Assembly: GCF_000341145.1 (NCBI RefSeq)
Contig: NZ_ANBE01000044.1
Location: forward strand, 56,626 to 89,938
Source: Nocardiopsis xinjiangensis YIM 90004
GTDB lineage: Bacteria; Actinomycetota; Actinomycetes; Streptosporangiales; Streptosporangiaceae
Reading direction: 5' to 3'
DNA length: 33,313 nucleotides
This document shows positions 1-6,624 of the stretch, in pieces. Below the pieces are notes generated by a model. That model saw nothing but the letters and a program-made list of their open reading frames with translations. It was not told where the DNA came from and searched no databases. A program made the position numbers and the translations under genes. Numbering within the stretch: the stretch's first letter is position 1; every line of letters starts with the position of its first letter.

Positions 1-376
1 GCCGCGGGGAACTGCCGCAGGCCCGTTTCCCCAGTGCCGCTCAGGGCGATACCGCTCCGTCTCCGGCCGTGTGGGGAGCGACCGGTCGGCAGCGGCGGGC
101 ACGGAGAGGAACGGCCCGGGCGCGGGACCGAGATCCGGAGGCCGGCCCCGGCCCGGCGGCCGTTCCAGGCCGCCGTCCACCCGGTTGTTTCCGACTCCAC
201 GCTGTTCGAGTCCGACACGGGCACTCCCGCGAGTCATGTGAGCGAAGTCCTCATCGGTGCCACAGAGCAGAAGTCGAACCGGAACTCGGTGGAATCCCGG
301 TTCGACCTCTGCCTCCCGGGTCGACAGAAGCGCCTTGCCGGCGAAGTTCCCGGTGCGCTCCGAGGGGAAAGCGTTC
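1..376. other. Gene-poor left edge
   Basis: No reading frame here shows a recognisable protein or a convincing start with a ribosome binding site. The open frames present on both strands are typical of GC-rich DNA. The one clear structure is the long inverted repeat at 267-312. A gene reaching in from outside the window cannot be excluded, because the left edge is arbitrary. Confidence 0.5.
267..312. terminator. Long inverted repeat, probable terminator
   Basis: Two 16-base arms at 267-282 and 297-312 are complementary at 15 of 16 positions around a 14-base loop. The core is GTCGAACCGG / CCGGTTCGAC. It lies 65 bases beyond the stop of the leftward SDR gene, so a factor-independent terminator without a T-run is the simplest reading. 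The end of a small mobile element is an alternative, because the arms are unusually long. Confidence 0.5.
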
Positions 377-1237
377 CTACACCGGCCAGTCGAAGTCCCT
401 GCGCGTGCCGTAGGAATCTCGGCGGGCCGCATATGCGAAAGCAGCGTGCTCGCGGGCGTCCTCGCCGATGAGCACTCGGAGCGGGCGATCCGGCTCGGAC
501 AAGTGCGTGATCAGCGCCTCGGCGGCCACGGCAGGATCGGCGTCGGTCGGAGGAGCGTCGGGATCGGCGGCCGGCCAAGGAATCTGCGCCGTGCCGAAAA
601 CACTCGTGCGCAGCTCGTCATACTCGGGCATGGGCGAGGCGAACGGCATGCTCGACCCGGCCCAGTCGGTTGCGAACCCGCCGAGCTGGGCGATCGTCAC
701 GCGGATCCCGAACTGCGAGACCTCGGCGGACAGTGCCTCGCTGAATCCTTCGAGAGCCCACTTGCCGGCGTTGTACAGCCCGAGCATCGGCATCGAACCG
801 ATGGCTCCGACCGTCGATATCTGGACGATGTCTCCGCCGCCTCCCGCCCGCAGATGACGAATCGCTGCCCGGGAGACCCGCATGGCTCCGAACAGATTCA
901 GCTCGAAATGATCCTCGGCCTGTCGCTCGTCGATCTCTTCGAGAGCTCCGACGAAACCGGTGCCCGCGTTGTTGACGACGACGTCGAGCCCGCCGAAAGC
1001 CTGTGCCGCCTCGTCGACGGCGGCGTCGACCGCCTTCGCGTCCCGAACATCGAGCAGGACCTCCTGCGCGGATCCCGGGTATCGGGCCACGATCTCGGCC
1101 ATGGCCCCAGGGCGACGCACCGTTCCGACGATGCGATCTCCCCGTGCCAGGGCAGCCAGCGCGAACTCCCGGCCGAGGCCGCGCCCGGCACCGGTGATGA
1201 GCCACGTGCGAGCTGTGGATGGTGCGGCTGCGGCCAT
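377..1237 (-). CDS. SDR family NAD(P)-dependent oxidoreductase
   Basis: A 286-residue classical short-chain dehydrogenase/reductase. The nucleotide-binding motif TGAGRGLG lies at residues 15-22, an NNAG segment follows in the middle, and the catalytic pair YNAGK places Tyr155 and Lys159 at the usual spacing. Such enzymes oxidise or reduce alcohol/carbonyl groups with NAD(P)H in the cytoplasm; the substrate cannot be read from the sequence. I chose the ATG at 1237 because GAAGGAAG precedes it by about 7 bases and the protein then starts just before the Rossmann fold. The frame stays open upstream, but that would give an unrelated arginine-rich extension. The promoter region carries two inverted repeats, so repression by a TetR-type protein is likely, although no such gene is adjacent. 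Confidence 0.9.
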   Translation of the reverse strand: MAAAAPSTARTWLITGAGRGLGREFALAALARGDRIVGTVRRPGAMAEIVARYPGSAQEVLLDVRDAKAVDAAVDEAAQAFGGLDVVVNNAGTGFVGALEEIDERQAEDHFELNLFGAMRVSRAAIRHLRAGGGGDIVQISTVGAIGSMPMLGLYNAGKWALEGFSEALSAEVSQFGIRVTIAQLGGFATDWAGSSMPFASPMPEYDELRTSVFGTAQIPWPAADPDAPPTDADPAVAAEALITHLSEPDRPLRVLIGEDAREHAAFAYAARRDSYGTRRDFDWPV

Positions 1238-1254
1238 GGTGCCACTTCCTTCAG

Positions 1255-1316
1255 CGAGACGATGCGTCTCACTACGATGACGGGGGCGCCACCTGGTGTC
1301 AAGACGGACCGTCTCG
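1255..1316 (-). promoter_or_regulatory. SDR promoter with twin 17-bp operators
   Basis: Read leftward, TTGACA (1302-1297) is a perfect -35, followed after 17 bases by a weak -10, CATCGT (1279-1274). Two palindromes with the same architecture flank it. CAAGACG-GAC-CGTCTCG (1300-1316) overlaps the -35, and CGAGACG-ATG-CGTCTCA (1255-1271) covers the expected transcription start. This layout is typical of TetR-family repression. The half-site GAGACG/CGTCTC is the same as in the operators at 4793-4867, but there the spacing is 9 rather than 3. Confidence 0.6.
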
Positions 1317-1417
1317 TTCTTCCGACATCGGCTGTTGCGCACCGTTGAACCGGACGACACCTTCGTTGACGATGTGCTCGCCATGCTCCCGAGAGAGGAT
1401 CGGCCGCGTCCTCGCAT

Positions 1418-1990
1418 TCACCCGATCTGCTTCTGGATCTCGCGGATCGTCGAACCCAGGATGCCGCGTGAGAGAAGCCCGATCCCGAGCGGCCCGGAGG
1501 GGTCGGTGCCCAGTGGCGGAAGCAGCCGCAGCACTGCTCGCTCGCCTTCGCTGAGCTGCGCCAGCTGCCACCGAATCTCCTCCTGAACCGCTTCCGGCCG
1601 GTCCGGGTTCGCCGACCCGACCGCCTTCGCCGCGTACGCTGCCGCTCCCAGAGCATGAGCACCCATGTGGGAGACTGCCGCGGCTTGGGCGACCGCTCTT
1701 GCCGCTGCCGCGCCGGCCGGCGTGGCAGCGGCACTCGCCGCCTTCACAGCGATGAGGCGCTTGCCGATCTCCTCAGCGGCGCTGCCTTCTCCGGCGCTGT
1801 ACCCACGTGTCCGGGCGAGCGCGCTCCGGACTTCTTCCACCGCCGCTTCATCGGCGTCGAACAGCGGGAGCACACGCTCAGCACAGGCCCACGCCCAACG
1901 CGCAACGGTCCGCCGGTCCGGATCATCGAGGGTCTGAATCGATGCCATGAACACATCGTGTCCCACCAAGGCCGGCGTCGGAGCGCACAT
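1418..1990 (-). CDS. Putative immunity protein, Imm-5-like
   Basis: A 190-residue alanine-rich, probably all-helical cytoplasmic protein. The N-terminal part, with RRTVARWAWACAERVLPLF followed by an alternating AAAARAVAQAAAVSHMGAHA helix region, resembles the actinobacterial 'putative immunity protein' (Imm-5-like) family as I remember it. These are predicted, mostly not tested, to neutralise polymorphic toxins. I chose the ATG at 1990, where GGAG lies 7 bases upstream. A GTG at 2023 is an alternative, and a later ATG would give a protein starting MASIQTLDD. No toxin gene is visible beside it, so an immunity role is inference from family resemblance only. Confidence 0.6.
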   Translation of the reverse strand: MCAPTPALVGHDVFMASIQTLDDPDRRTVARWAWACAERVLPLFDADEAAVEEVRSALARTRGYSAGEGSAAEEIGKRLIAVKAASAAATPAGAAAARAVAQAAAVSHMGAHALGAAAYAAKAVGSANPDRPEAVQEEIRWQLAQLSEGERAVLRLLPPLGTDPSGPLGIGLLSRGILGSTIREIQKQIG

Positions 1991-2060
1991 CTCGGGACTC
2001 CGGAGAGAGGTCACGGGACCCACGAGACATGACGTGGCATCGGCCCCGTGCCTTCGGCAC

Positions 2061-2090
2061 TCACACGTCGAGGCGGAACTCCACCACGTT
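2061..2090 (-). pseudogene. Copy of the ychF 3' end
   Basis: On the minus strand the last codons before a TGA stop read NVVEFRLDV. The intact ychF at 6625 ends DVVEFRFNV. At DNA level 2063-2089 matches 6626-6652 at 25 of 27 bases, in the same orientation. Nothing upstream resembles the rest of YchF. It is either the last relic of a ychF copy or a target-site duplication left by an element that entered at the 3' end of ychF. Confidence 0.5.
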
Positions 2091-2611
2091 CCGGCGATCA
2101 GAAACGTCTCGCGTCCGGGACCTCACTCGAGTTCGAGTCTCATCCACACGGTGTCGCCGTGATCGGCATCGGCAAGGACGTAGGCCGGCTCGCCGAGGGT
2201 GAGCTCGCGCAGCCGGCGGTAGTGGGGGATGGCATCGGCGAGGGGCGTGGGCGGGAGGTGAGCCATGGCGTCCAGCACAGGGCGGGGCCACGGACACGGA
2301 TCGCCTGGGAGACGAGACGGAGCGAGGGACTGGACCCGCCCTTCGGGCGGCGGCTCGCCGCCAGGCCGGGCTCGGCGCTGGTCGCTCGCGGGCCTTCCCC
2401 CGCTCGGCGAGGACAGGGGGAAGGGAGCTGGTCGAGGGAGGTCAATGGCGGCGATCGAAGGCCGTCCGAACCCGTCCATGGACGCTGTGATCGCGTTGAC
2501 CTGCAACGAGATCGCCCATCCAGGCAACGCCCGACAGTCTCGTCACCGCAGACAATCCGCCCGAGAACCATGACAGAACGGATCTACGACTGGAGCATCA
2601 GGCCCTCTGGC
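2091..2611. other. Gene-poor stretch, possible decayed frame
   Basis: No recognisable gene. On the minus strand a frame ending at 2123 has a protein-like last 45 residues (from about 2264, ending DTVWMRLELE), but its upstream half is low-complexity arginine/proline sequence and no ribosome binding site precedes the ATG at 2266. It may be the tail of a degraded gene. The region separates the immunity-like gene from the WYL regulator. Confidence 0.35.
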
Positions 2612-3625
2612 TCATGCTCGGGTCGATCCTTGTTCCTCGCCGGCCGCGTGAAGCATGCTCATCGCTGCAGCCCTCACGCGGTTCCGGAGTTCGTCGGGGC
2701 GATCGATCACCACCTCGCAGTCGAGAGCCGCGATGACGGACGGTAGCCAATCGAGGTTCTCGGCATGGATCTCGGCCCGATGCCAGGGCGGGGCGTCTTC
2801 GCGCCCCCTGTCCGTCGCACGGTCCGATCTTTCGAGTCGAGCCACACTGAGCGGTAGATGCTCCCGGATGTGGTCCTCGGTCCCCCGAATGCGCAGCACG
2901 ACGTTCCAGCGATAGCCCGCACCGGCGAAGAGGTCGAGAAGGCGGCCTTCCACGTCGGGTTGCTGCGGCGGCGCGAAGGTTTCACGTATCGACCGGACCG
3001 TTCGGATCCGGTCCACCCGGAACGTACGTTCCTCCTGCTTGTCCGTGTCGAACGCGACGAGATACCACCGCTCCGAGTGCGCGACCAGCCCATAGGGGTG
3101 GATCGTTCGCCGCGACGGAACACCTTCGCCGCTGAGGTAGCGCAGGTCGAGGACGTGTCGAAGGTCCACGGCCTCCGCCAGGGTCAGCATCACGGCAGGG
3201 TCGGGAGCCAACCCCCCGGGCTGGGACGTCCGCGTCATCACCCCGAGCAGGGCGTCGATCCGCTTCGCATCAGCTGCCGGCAACGCTCGTTTGATCTTGG
3301 CCAGGGCGGTCTGCGCGACAACCTCCGGTTCGGAGGATGCCGCCTGCGCACGGGCAAGCCCGAGAAAGACCGCGACCACTTCCTCATTGCTGAACATGAG
3401 CGGGAGGACGCGCCGGCCGGGCGCGAGACGATAACCGCCGTAGCGCCCTCGCAGCGTCTCGACGGGCACTCCCAGATCGAACAGCCGGGCCACGTCTCTG
3501 CGAACCGTCCGCTCGTCGACGCCGAGGCGTTCGGCCAGCTCGGCAACAGTACGCAGCTGCGCGGACTGCAGCAGCTCGAGCAACTGCAACGCTCGCGCGG
3601 TCGTGTCGGCCATAACATCCATCAT
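2612..3625 (-). CDS. WYL-domain transcriptional regulator (YafY/DeoR-like)
   Basis: A 337-residue DNA-binding regulator. Residues of about 8-60 form a winged helix-turn-helix (LRTVAELAERLGVDERTVRR, then a wing with RGRYGGYRL). A WYL domain lies near residues 145-215, with the expected HSERWYLVAFD and FRVDRI segments, and a WCX-type C-terminal domain follows. WYL domains are thought to sense small ligands or nucleic acid. The gene is divergent from the VOC gene at 3727, and a perfect inverted repeat lies 8-32 bases upstream of its start. This suggests it controls itself and its neighbour. ATG codons at 3625, 3622 and 3613 are all possible starts and none has a strong ribosome binding site. Confidence 0.88.
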   Translation of the reverse strand: MMDVMADTTARALQLLELLQSAQLRTVAELAERLGVDERTVRRDVARLFDLGVPVETLRGRYGGYRLAPGRRVLPLMFSNEEVVAVFLGLARAQAASSEPEVVAQTALAKIKRALPAADAKRIDALLGVMTRTSQPGGLAPDPAVMLTLAEAVDLRHVLDLRYLSGEGVPSRRTIHPYGLVAHSERWYLVAFDTDKQEERTFRVDRIRTVRSIRETFAPPQQPDVEGRLLDLFAGAGYRWNVVLRIRGTEDHIREHLPLSVARLERSDRATDRGREDAPPWHRAEIHAENLDWLPSVIAALDCEVVIDRPDELRNRVRAAAMSMLHAAGEEQGSTRA

Positions 3626-3632
3626 CGCTCAA

Positions 3633-3704
3633 ATACCGGACAGTTTTCGCCCGGTATCACCAGTACCGTCATGTCCGTGTCCGGGCTCGTGGACCACATC
3701 CACG
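3633..3704. promoter_or_regulatory. Divergent WYL/VOC control region
   Basis: ATACCGG (3633-3639) and CCGGTAT (3651-3657) form a perfect inverted repeat with an 11-base spacer, 18 bases centre to centre. This is a good candidate operator for the WYL protein. A second repeat, CGTGGA / TCCACG (3689-3694 and 3699-3704), lies closer to the VOC gene. No confident -10/-35 pair was picked out. Confidence 0.45.
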
Positions 3705-3726
3705 TCCACAACAGGAGGAGACGGCA

Positions 3727-4137
3727 ATGCAGTTGGCAGCCACCCGCATCATCACCGACGACGTCGACGCGCTCGTCGCGTTCTACGAAACAGCCACCGG
3801 AATCACCGCCGAGCGGCTTCATCCGATGTTCGCCGAACTCCGCACACCATCCGGCACGCTGGCCATCGCCAGCACTGCCACGGTGCCGCTGCTCGGGGAC
3901 GATGCCGCCGAGGCGCGCGCGAATCGCAGCGTCACCCTGGACTTCCTCGTCGACGACGTCGACGCGACCTACAAGGCCCTTCAGGATGTCGTCGAAGTGT
4001 TCGTCAATGAGCCGACCGACATGCCCTGGGGCAACCGCTCGCTGCTCGTCAGGGATCCGGACGGCAACCTCATCAACTTCTTCACACCGATCAGCGAGGC
4101 AGCCCGGACCCGATTCGCGGACGAGGCCCGCGATTAG
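3727..4137 (+). CDS. VOC (glyoxalase/bleomycin-resistance fold) protein
   Basis: A 136-residue single-domain protein of the vicinal oxygen chelate superfamily. It shows two beta-alpha-beta-beta-beta modules: residues of about 1-60, starting LAATRIITDDVDALVAFYE, and about 75-130, ending with the family signature VRDPDGNLINFF. Members include glyoxalases, ring-cleaving dioxygenases and antibiotic-binding proteins; two modules in one short chain usually dimerise to build the metal site. AGGAGGAG lies 6 bases before the ATG, so strong translation is expected. The gene is divergent from the WYL regulator, which is probably its repressor or activator. The substrate is unknown. Confidence 0.85.
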   Translation: MQLAATRIITDDVDALVAFYETATGITAERLHPMFAELRTPSGTLAIASTATVPLLGDDAAEARANRSVTLDFLVDDVDATYKALQDVVEVFVNEPTDMPWGNRSLLVRDPDGNLINFFTPISEAARTRFADEARD

Positions 4138-4151
4138 AACCGGAACAAGCG

Positions 4152-4165
4152 CGACTACACGTTGA
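4152..4165 (-). repeat. 14-bp repeat of the ychF terminus
   Basis: CGACTACACGTTGA at 4152-4165 is identical to 6622-6635, which spans the last codons and stop of ychF. A short CGGAAC block also precedes both copies. It lies between the VOC gene and the 3' end of the TetR gene. Chance is possible at 14 bp, but it lies between the longer copy at 2063-2089 and ychF itself. Confidence 0.35.
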
Positions 4166-4180
4166 CGGGAATCGGTTCGG

Positions 4181-4777
4181 CTATGCGGCGAGGGCTGCAA
4201 CGACCTTGTCGGCCATCCGGGCAAGGAGGTCCGGATCGGTGGGGGCCTGGCGGACCATGGTGGCCCAGTACAGCGGGCCCGCCAGGAAGTCCAGGCCGAG
4301 GTCCAGGTCGGTGTCGTCGGGCAGCTCGCCGCGTTCGACGGCCCGGCGGAGGATCGTACCGACCTTTTCGCGGCGCTCTTCGCCGATGCGTTCGCCCAAC
4401 GTGGCGGCGATGCCCGGATGGTACGCACGAGCGGCGAGCAGGTCGGGCAGGATGCGGGAGACCAGCGGATGGCGCAAGGCCTGTTCGGTCTTGGTGAAGT
4501 AAGCCAGTACGTCGCCGCGCAGGCTGCCGGTGTCGGGGGTGTCGGCGGCGGTCACCGAAACCTGAACGAGGAGGTCGAGGGTCATGGCCTCCTTGGATGG
4601 CCAGCGCCGGTAGATGGCCGCCTTGCCAGTGCTCGCGCGGCGGGCGACGGCCTCCAAGGACAATTTCCCGTAGCCGACCTCGGCGAGTTCCTCGAAGAAG
4701 GCGGCACGGAGTGCGTCGGTGACGGTGTCCTGCAGGACCGGGCCGCCCTGAGGGCGGGCTGGGACTGATCGGCTCAT
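4181..4777 (-). CDS. TetR family transcriptional repressor
   Basis: A 198-residue regulator. The N-terminal helix-turn-helix spans roughly residues 15-60, with the hallmark ending LSLEAVARRASTGKAAIYRRW. The remaining helical domain would bind an effector, and its C-terminal part (DLGLDFLAGPLYWATMV) resembles the TetR_C_16/AcrR-like group. The gene is divergent from the alpha/beta hydrolase gene, with two near-identical 23-bp palindromes between them. It almost certainly represses both itself and the hydrolase until a ligand, perhaps the hydrolase substrate, binds. Start codons at 4777 and 4789 are both possible; neither has a clear Shine-Dalgarno sequence, and I prefer 4777. Confidence 0.9.
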   Translation of the reverse strand: MSRSVPARPQGGPVLQDTVTDALRAAFFEELAEVGYGKLSLEAVARRASTGKAAIYRRWPSKEAMTLDLLVQVSVTAADTPDTGSLRGDVLAYFTKTEQALRHPLVSRILPDLLAARAYHPGIAATLGERIGEERREKVGTILRRAVERGELPDDTDLDLGLDFLAGPLYWATMVRQAPTDPDLLARMADKVVAALAA

Positions 4778-4792
4778 GACCGAAAGCATATC

Positions 4793-4867
4793 CGAGACGG
4801 CACGGTTGCGTCTCGGGTAATCGAGGGTAGGGTCGCACCACAAGCGAGACGGAACGGATCCGTCTCG
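4793..4867. promoter_or_regulatory. Paired TetR operators and hydrolase promoter
   Basis: Two palindromes of the form CGAGACG-N9-CGTCTCG lie at 4793-4815 and 4845-4867. They agree at 20 of 23 positions, including most of the spacer. Between them lies a rightward promoter candidate: TTGCGT (4806-4811), a 16-base spacer and TAGGGT (4828-4833). The first operator covers the -35, and the second sits just after the predicted start, 20 bases before the hydrolase ATG. This is a classical double-operator repression layout. Confidence 0.7.
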
Positions 4868-4887
4868 GCAATGAACGGGAGACGACC

Positions 4888-6093
4888 ATGGAGTTCCTCT
4901 TCGACGACGAGTCCTTCGCTTTCGAGACCCTGCGCACCGCAAGCTTCGCCCCCTATGGCGGCGCCGACCTCGGCGAGGTCATCGTCACTGCCCGTGCCAT
5001 CCCCGACGGTGATGAGGACGCCTGGCACCGGCGGTGGCGCGCCACCGCCGCCCGCGTCCACGCTCTGGGCGAGAAGGCGCTCGCCGCCGGCCACCGGGTG
5101 AGCGCTCGCGAAGCCCTGTTGAGGGCCTCGAACTACTACCGCACCGCCGAGTTCTACCTCCGCGACGACCCCTTCGACGATGACCGGGCCAAAGAGCTCT
5201 CGCGCCTGGCACGCAGCACGTTCGCCACGGCCGCCACCCACATGGACACCCCGGTCGAGCCAGTCTCGATCCCTTACGGGAACACCACCCTGCCCGGCTG
5301 TCTCTTCCTGGTCGACGACTCCGCGACCCCGCGCCCAACCGTCATCTTCACCAGCGGGTTCGACTCGATCCTGGAAGAGTCCTACTTCGCCGTCGCAGCG
5401 GCCGCCCTGCGCCGCGGCTACAACTGTCTCGCCTACGACGGCCCCGGGCAGGGCGCCGCCCTGCGCGAGCAGCGCCTGTTCTTCCGCCCCGACTGGGAAG
5501 CCGTCCTCACCCCTGTCGTCGACTACGCCCTCACCCGACCGGAGATCGACCCCGACCGCATTGCGCTGCACGGCTACAGCTTCGGCGGTCACCTGGTCGC
5601 CCGCGCCGCCGCCTTCGAGCACCGCGCCGGGGCCCTCGTACTGGACGGCGGCATCTACAGCTACTACGACGCCACTACCCGGCTGGTCCCCTCGTGGCTG
5701 CTGCAATGGGCCCTGGACGGCCGCGACGAAGAAGTCGGGCAGGTCCTGTCGCTGATTCTGGCACGCAACACCTCCCTGCGCTGGGCTCTGCGCAACGGCG
5801 TCTGGACCTTCGGCGCCGACTCCATGCCCGATTACGTACGCCGCTCCCGCTCCTACACCCTTGAGGGTCTCGCCCAGCAGATCACCACCCAGGCCCTCAT
5901 CTTCGACCCGGACCACGACTTCGCTTTCAAGGGTGAACCGCTCCGCCTGCACCACAGCCTCACAAGCCCGAGCACCCTGATCACCCTTCCAGAGGCGGAG
6001 GGATCCGGTGAACACTGCAGCTACGGCGGCCGCTCCACTCTCCACCAGCACATGTACGACTGGCTCGACGAGACCCTCCGGGCCCGCGTCTAG
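4888..6093 (+). CDS. Alpha/beta hydrolase, FrsA/DHPON hydrolase-like
   Basis: A 401-residue cytoplasmic hydrolase. Residues of about 1-130 form a helical cap (with SNYYRTAEFYL), and the rest is the alpha/beta fold. The nucleophile elbow GYSFGG puts the catalytic Ser at residue 231. DPDHD near 340-344 supplies the acid, and GEHC gives His376. Layout and length match the FrsA/DUF1100-like group that includes 2,6-dihydropseudooxynicotine hydrolase, which cleaves C-C or ester bonds of small aromatic or ketone compounds. The actual substrate is unknown. GGGAGA lies upstream of the ATG at 4888. The gene is transcribed away from its TetR regulator and is followed by a transposase remnant. Confidence 0.87.
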   Translation: MEFLFDDESFAFETLRTASFAPYGGADLGEVIVTARAIPDGDEDAWHRRWRATAARVHALGEKALAAGHRVSAREALLRASNYYRTAEFYLRDDPFDDDRAKELSRLARSTFATAATHMDTPVEPVSIPYGNTTLPGCLFLVDDSATPRPTVIFTSGFDSILEESYFAVAAAALRRGYNCLAYDGPGQGAALREQRLFFRPDWEAVLTPVVDYALTRPEIDPDRIALHGYSFGGHLVARAAAFEHRAGALVLDGGIYSYYDATTRLVPSWLLQWALDGRDEEVGQVLSLILARNTSLRWALRNGVWTFGADSMPDYVRRSRSYTLEGLAQQITTQALIFDPDHDFAFKGEPLRLHHSLTSPSTLITLPEAEGSGEHCSYGGRSTLHQHMYDWLDETLRARV

Positions 6094-6574
6094 ACAGGAC
6101 GCAGTGGCCCTTTCCCGGTGAGGGGCTGCGGGACGGGGGCTGCCGCATGTGGACCACGGTTTCGTGCTCGGAAACCCGTGCACACCCTGCACCGCCACGG
6201 CGTGGTCCGATCGATGGGGCGAGTCGGCGCTGCGGACGACAACGCCGCCATGGAATCATTCTTCAGTACCTTCGCGCGGTACCCCACGGCGCAGGAGCGG
6301 GGCCGGCTGTGAGGAACCCGCTTCACGCACGCCGGCAGGACCGAGGACGGCCGCAACAGCGCCTCGCCGACGAGCCCGGCGCCCCCGCCGAACAGCCGTC
6401 TGCACCGAACGCGGACGGTTCGGCCCGTCCCTGCCGCCAGCTTTCCGACCGGCCGCGGTCTTCGAATGCAGGACCGGCGATCTCTTCGGTCCTGCGGGGA
6501 AAGCACGCAGCCGAGCTAGTGGGAATCCGAACGTGCCGTCACCCGTGCGCCACCCCTCGGCTCGGACCGTGAAA
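6094..6574. other. Gene-poor stretch with mobile-element debris
   Basis: Between the hydrolase and the ychF terminator there is no intact gene. An IS3-type transposase fragment lies at 6184-6312; the remaining bases to 6574 show no recognised coding sequence on either strand. The stretch marks the border between the accessory left part of the window and the conserved block starting at ychF. Confidence 0.55.
6184..6312 (+). pseudogene. IS3-family transposase fragment
   Basis: One frame encodes HGVVRSMGRVGAADDNAAMESFFSTF, which matches the most conserved stretch of IS3-type OrfB integrase domains: the SMxRxGxxxDNAxMESFF block, whose Glu is the third acidic residue of the DDE triad. Homology fades after about 6282 and a stop occurs at 6310-6312. 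The usual continuation (about 60 residues ending LTPVEF) is not visible, nor are the first two catalytic Asp residues or the helix-turn-helix OrfA. This is a short dead remnant. Confidence 0.7.
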
Positions 6575-6611
6575 CGAGTGCCGGACCCCACACGGTGTGC
6601 TCCGGCACTCG
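6575..6611 (-). terminator. Terminator after ychF
   Basis: CGAGTGCCGGA (6575-6585) and TCCGGCACTCG (6601-6611) form a perfect 11-bp stem around a 15-base loop that itself contains the palindrome CACACGGTGTG. On the minus strand the hairpin is followed by TTTC. It begins 14 bases beyond the ychF stop. Confidence 0.75.
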
Positions 6612-6624
6612 ACCCGGAACCCGA

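Noticed and set aside
257-1348. Plus-strand frame covering the SDR gene
   Set aside because: It is antisense to an SDR with intact cofactor and catalytic motifs, and its product has no recognisable domain.
4774-6198. Long minus-strand open frame opposite the hydrolase gene
   Set aside because: It is antisense to a well-supported hydrolase with an intact catalytic triad. Its Gly/Val/Ala-rich product matches nothing and reflects high third-position G+C.
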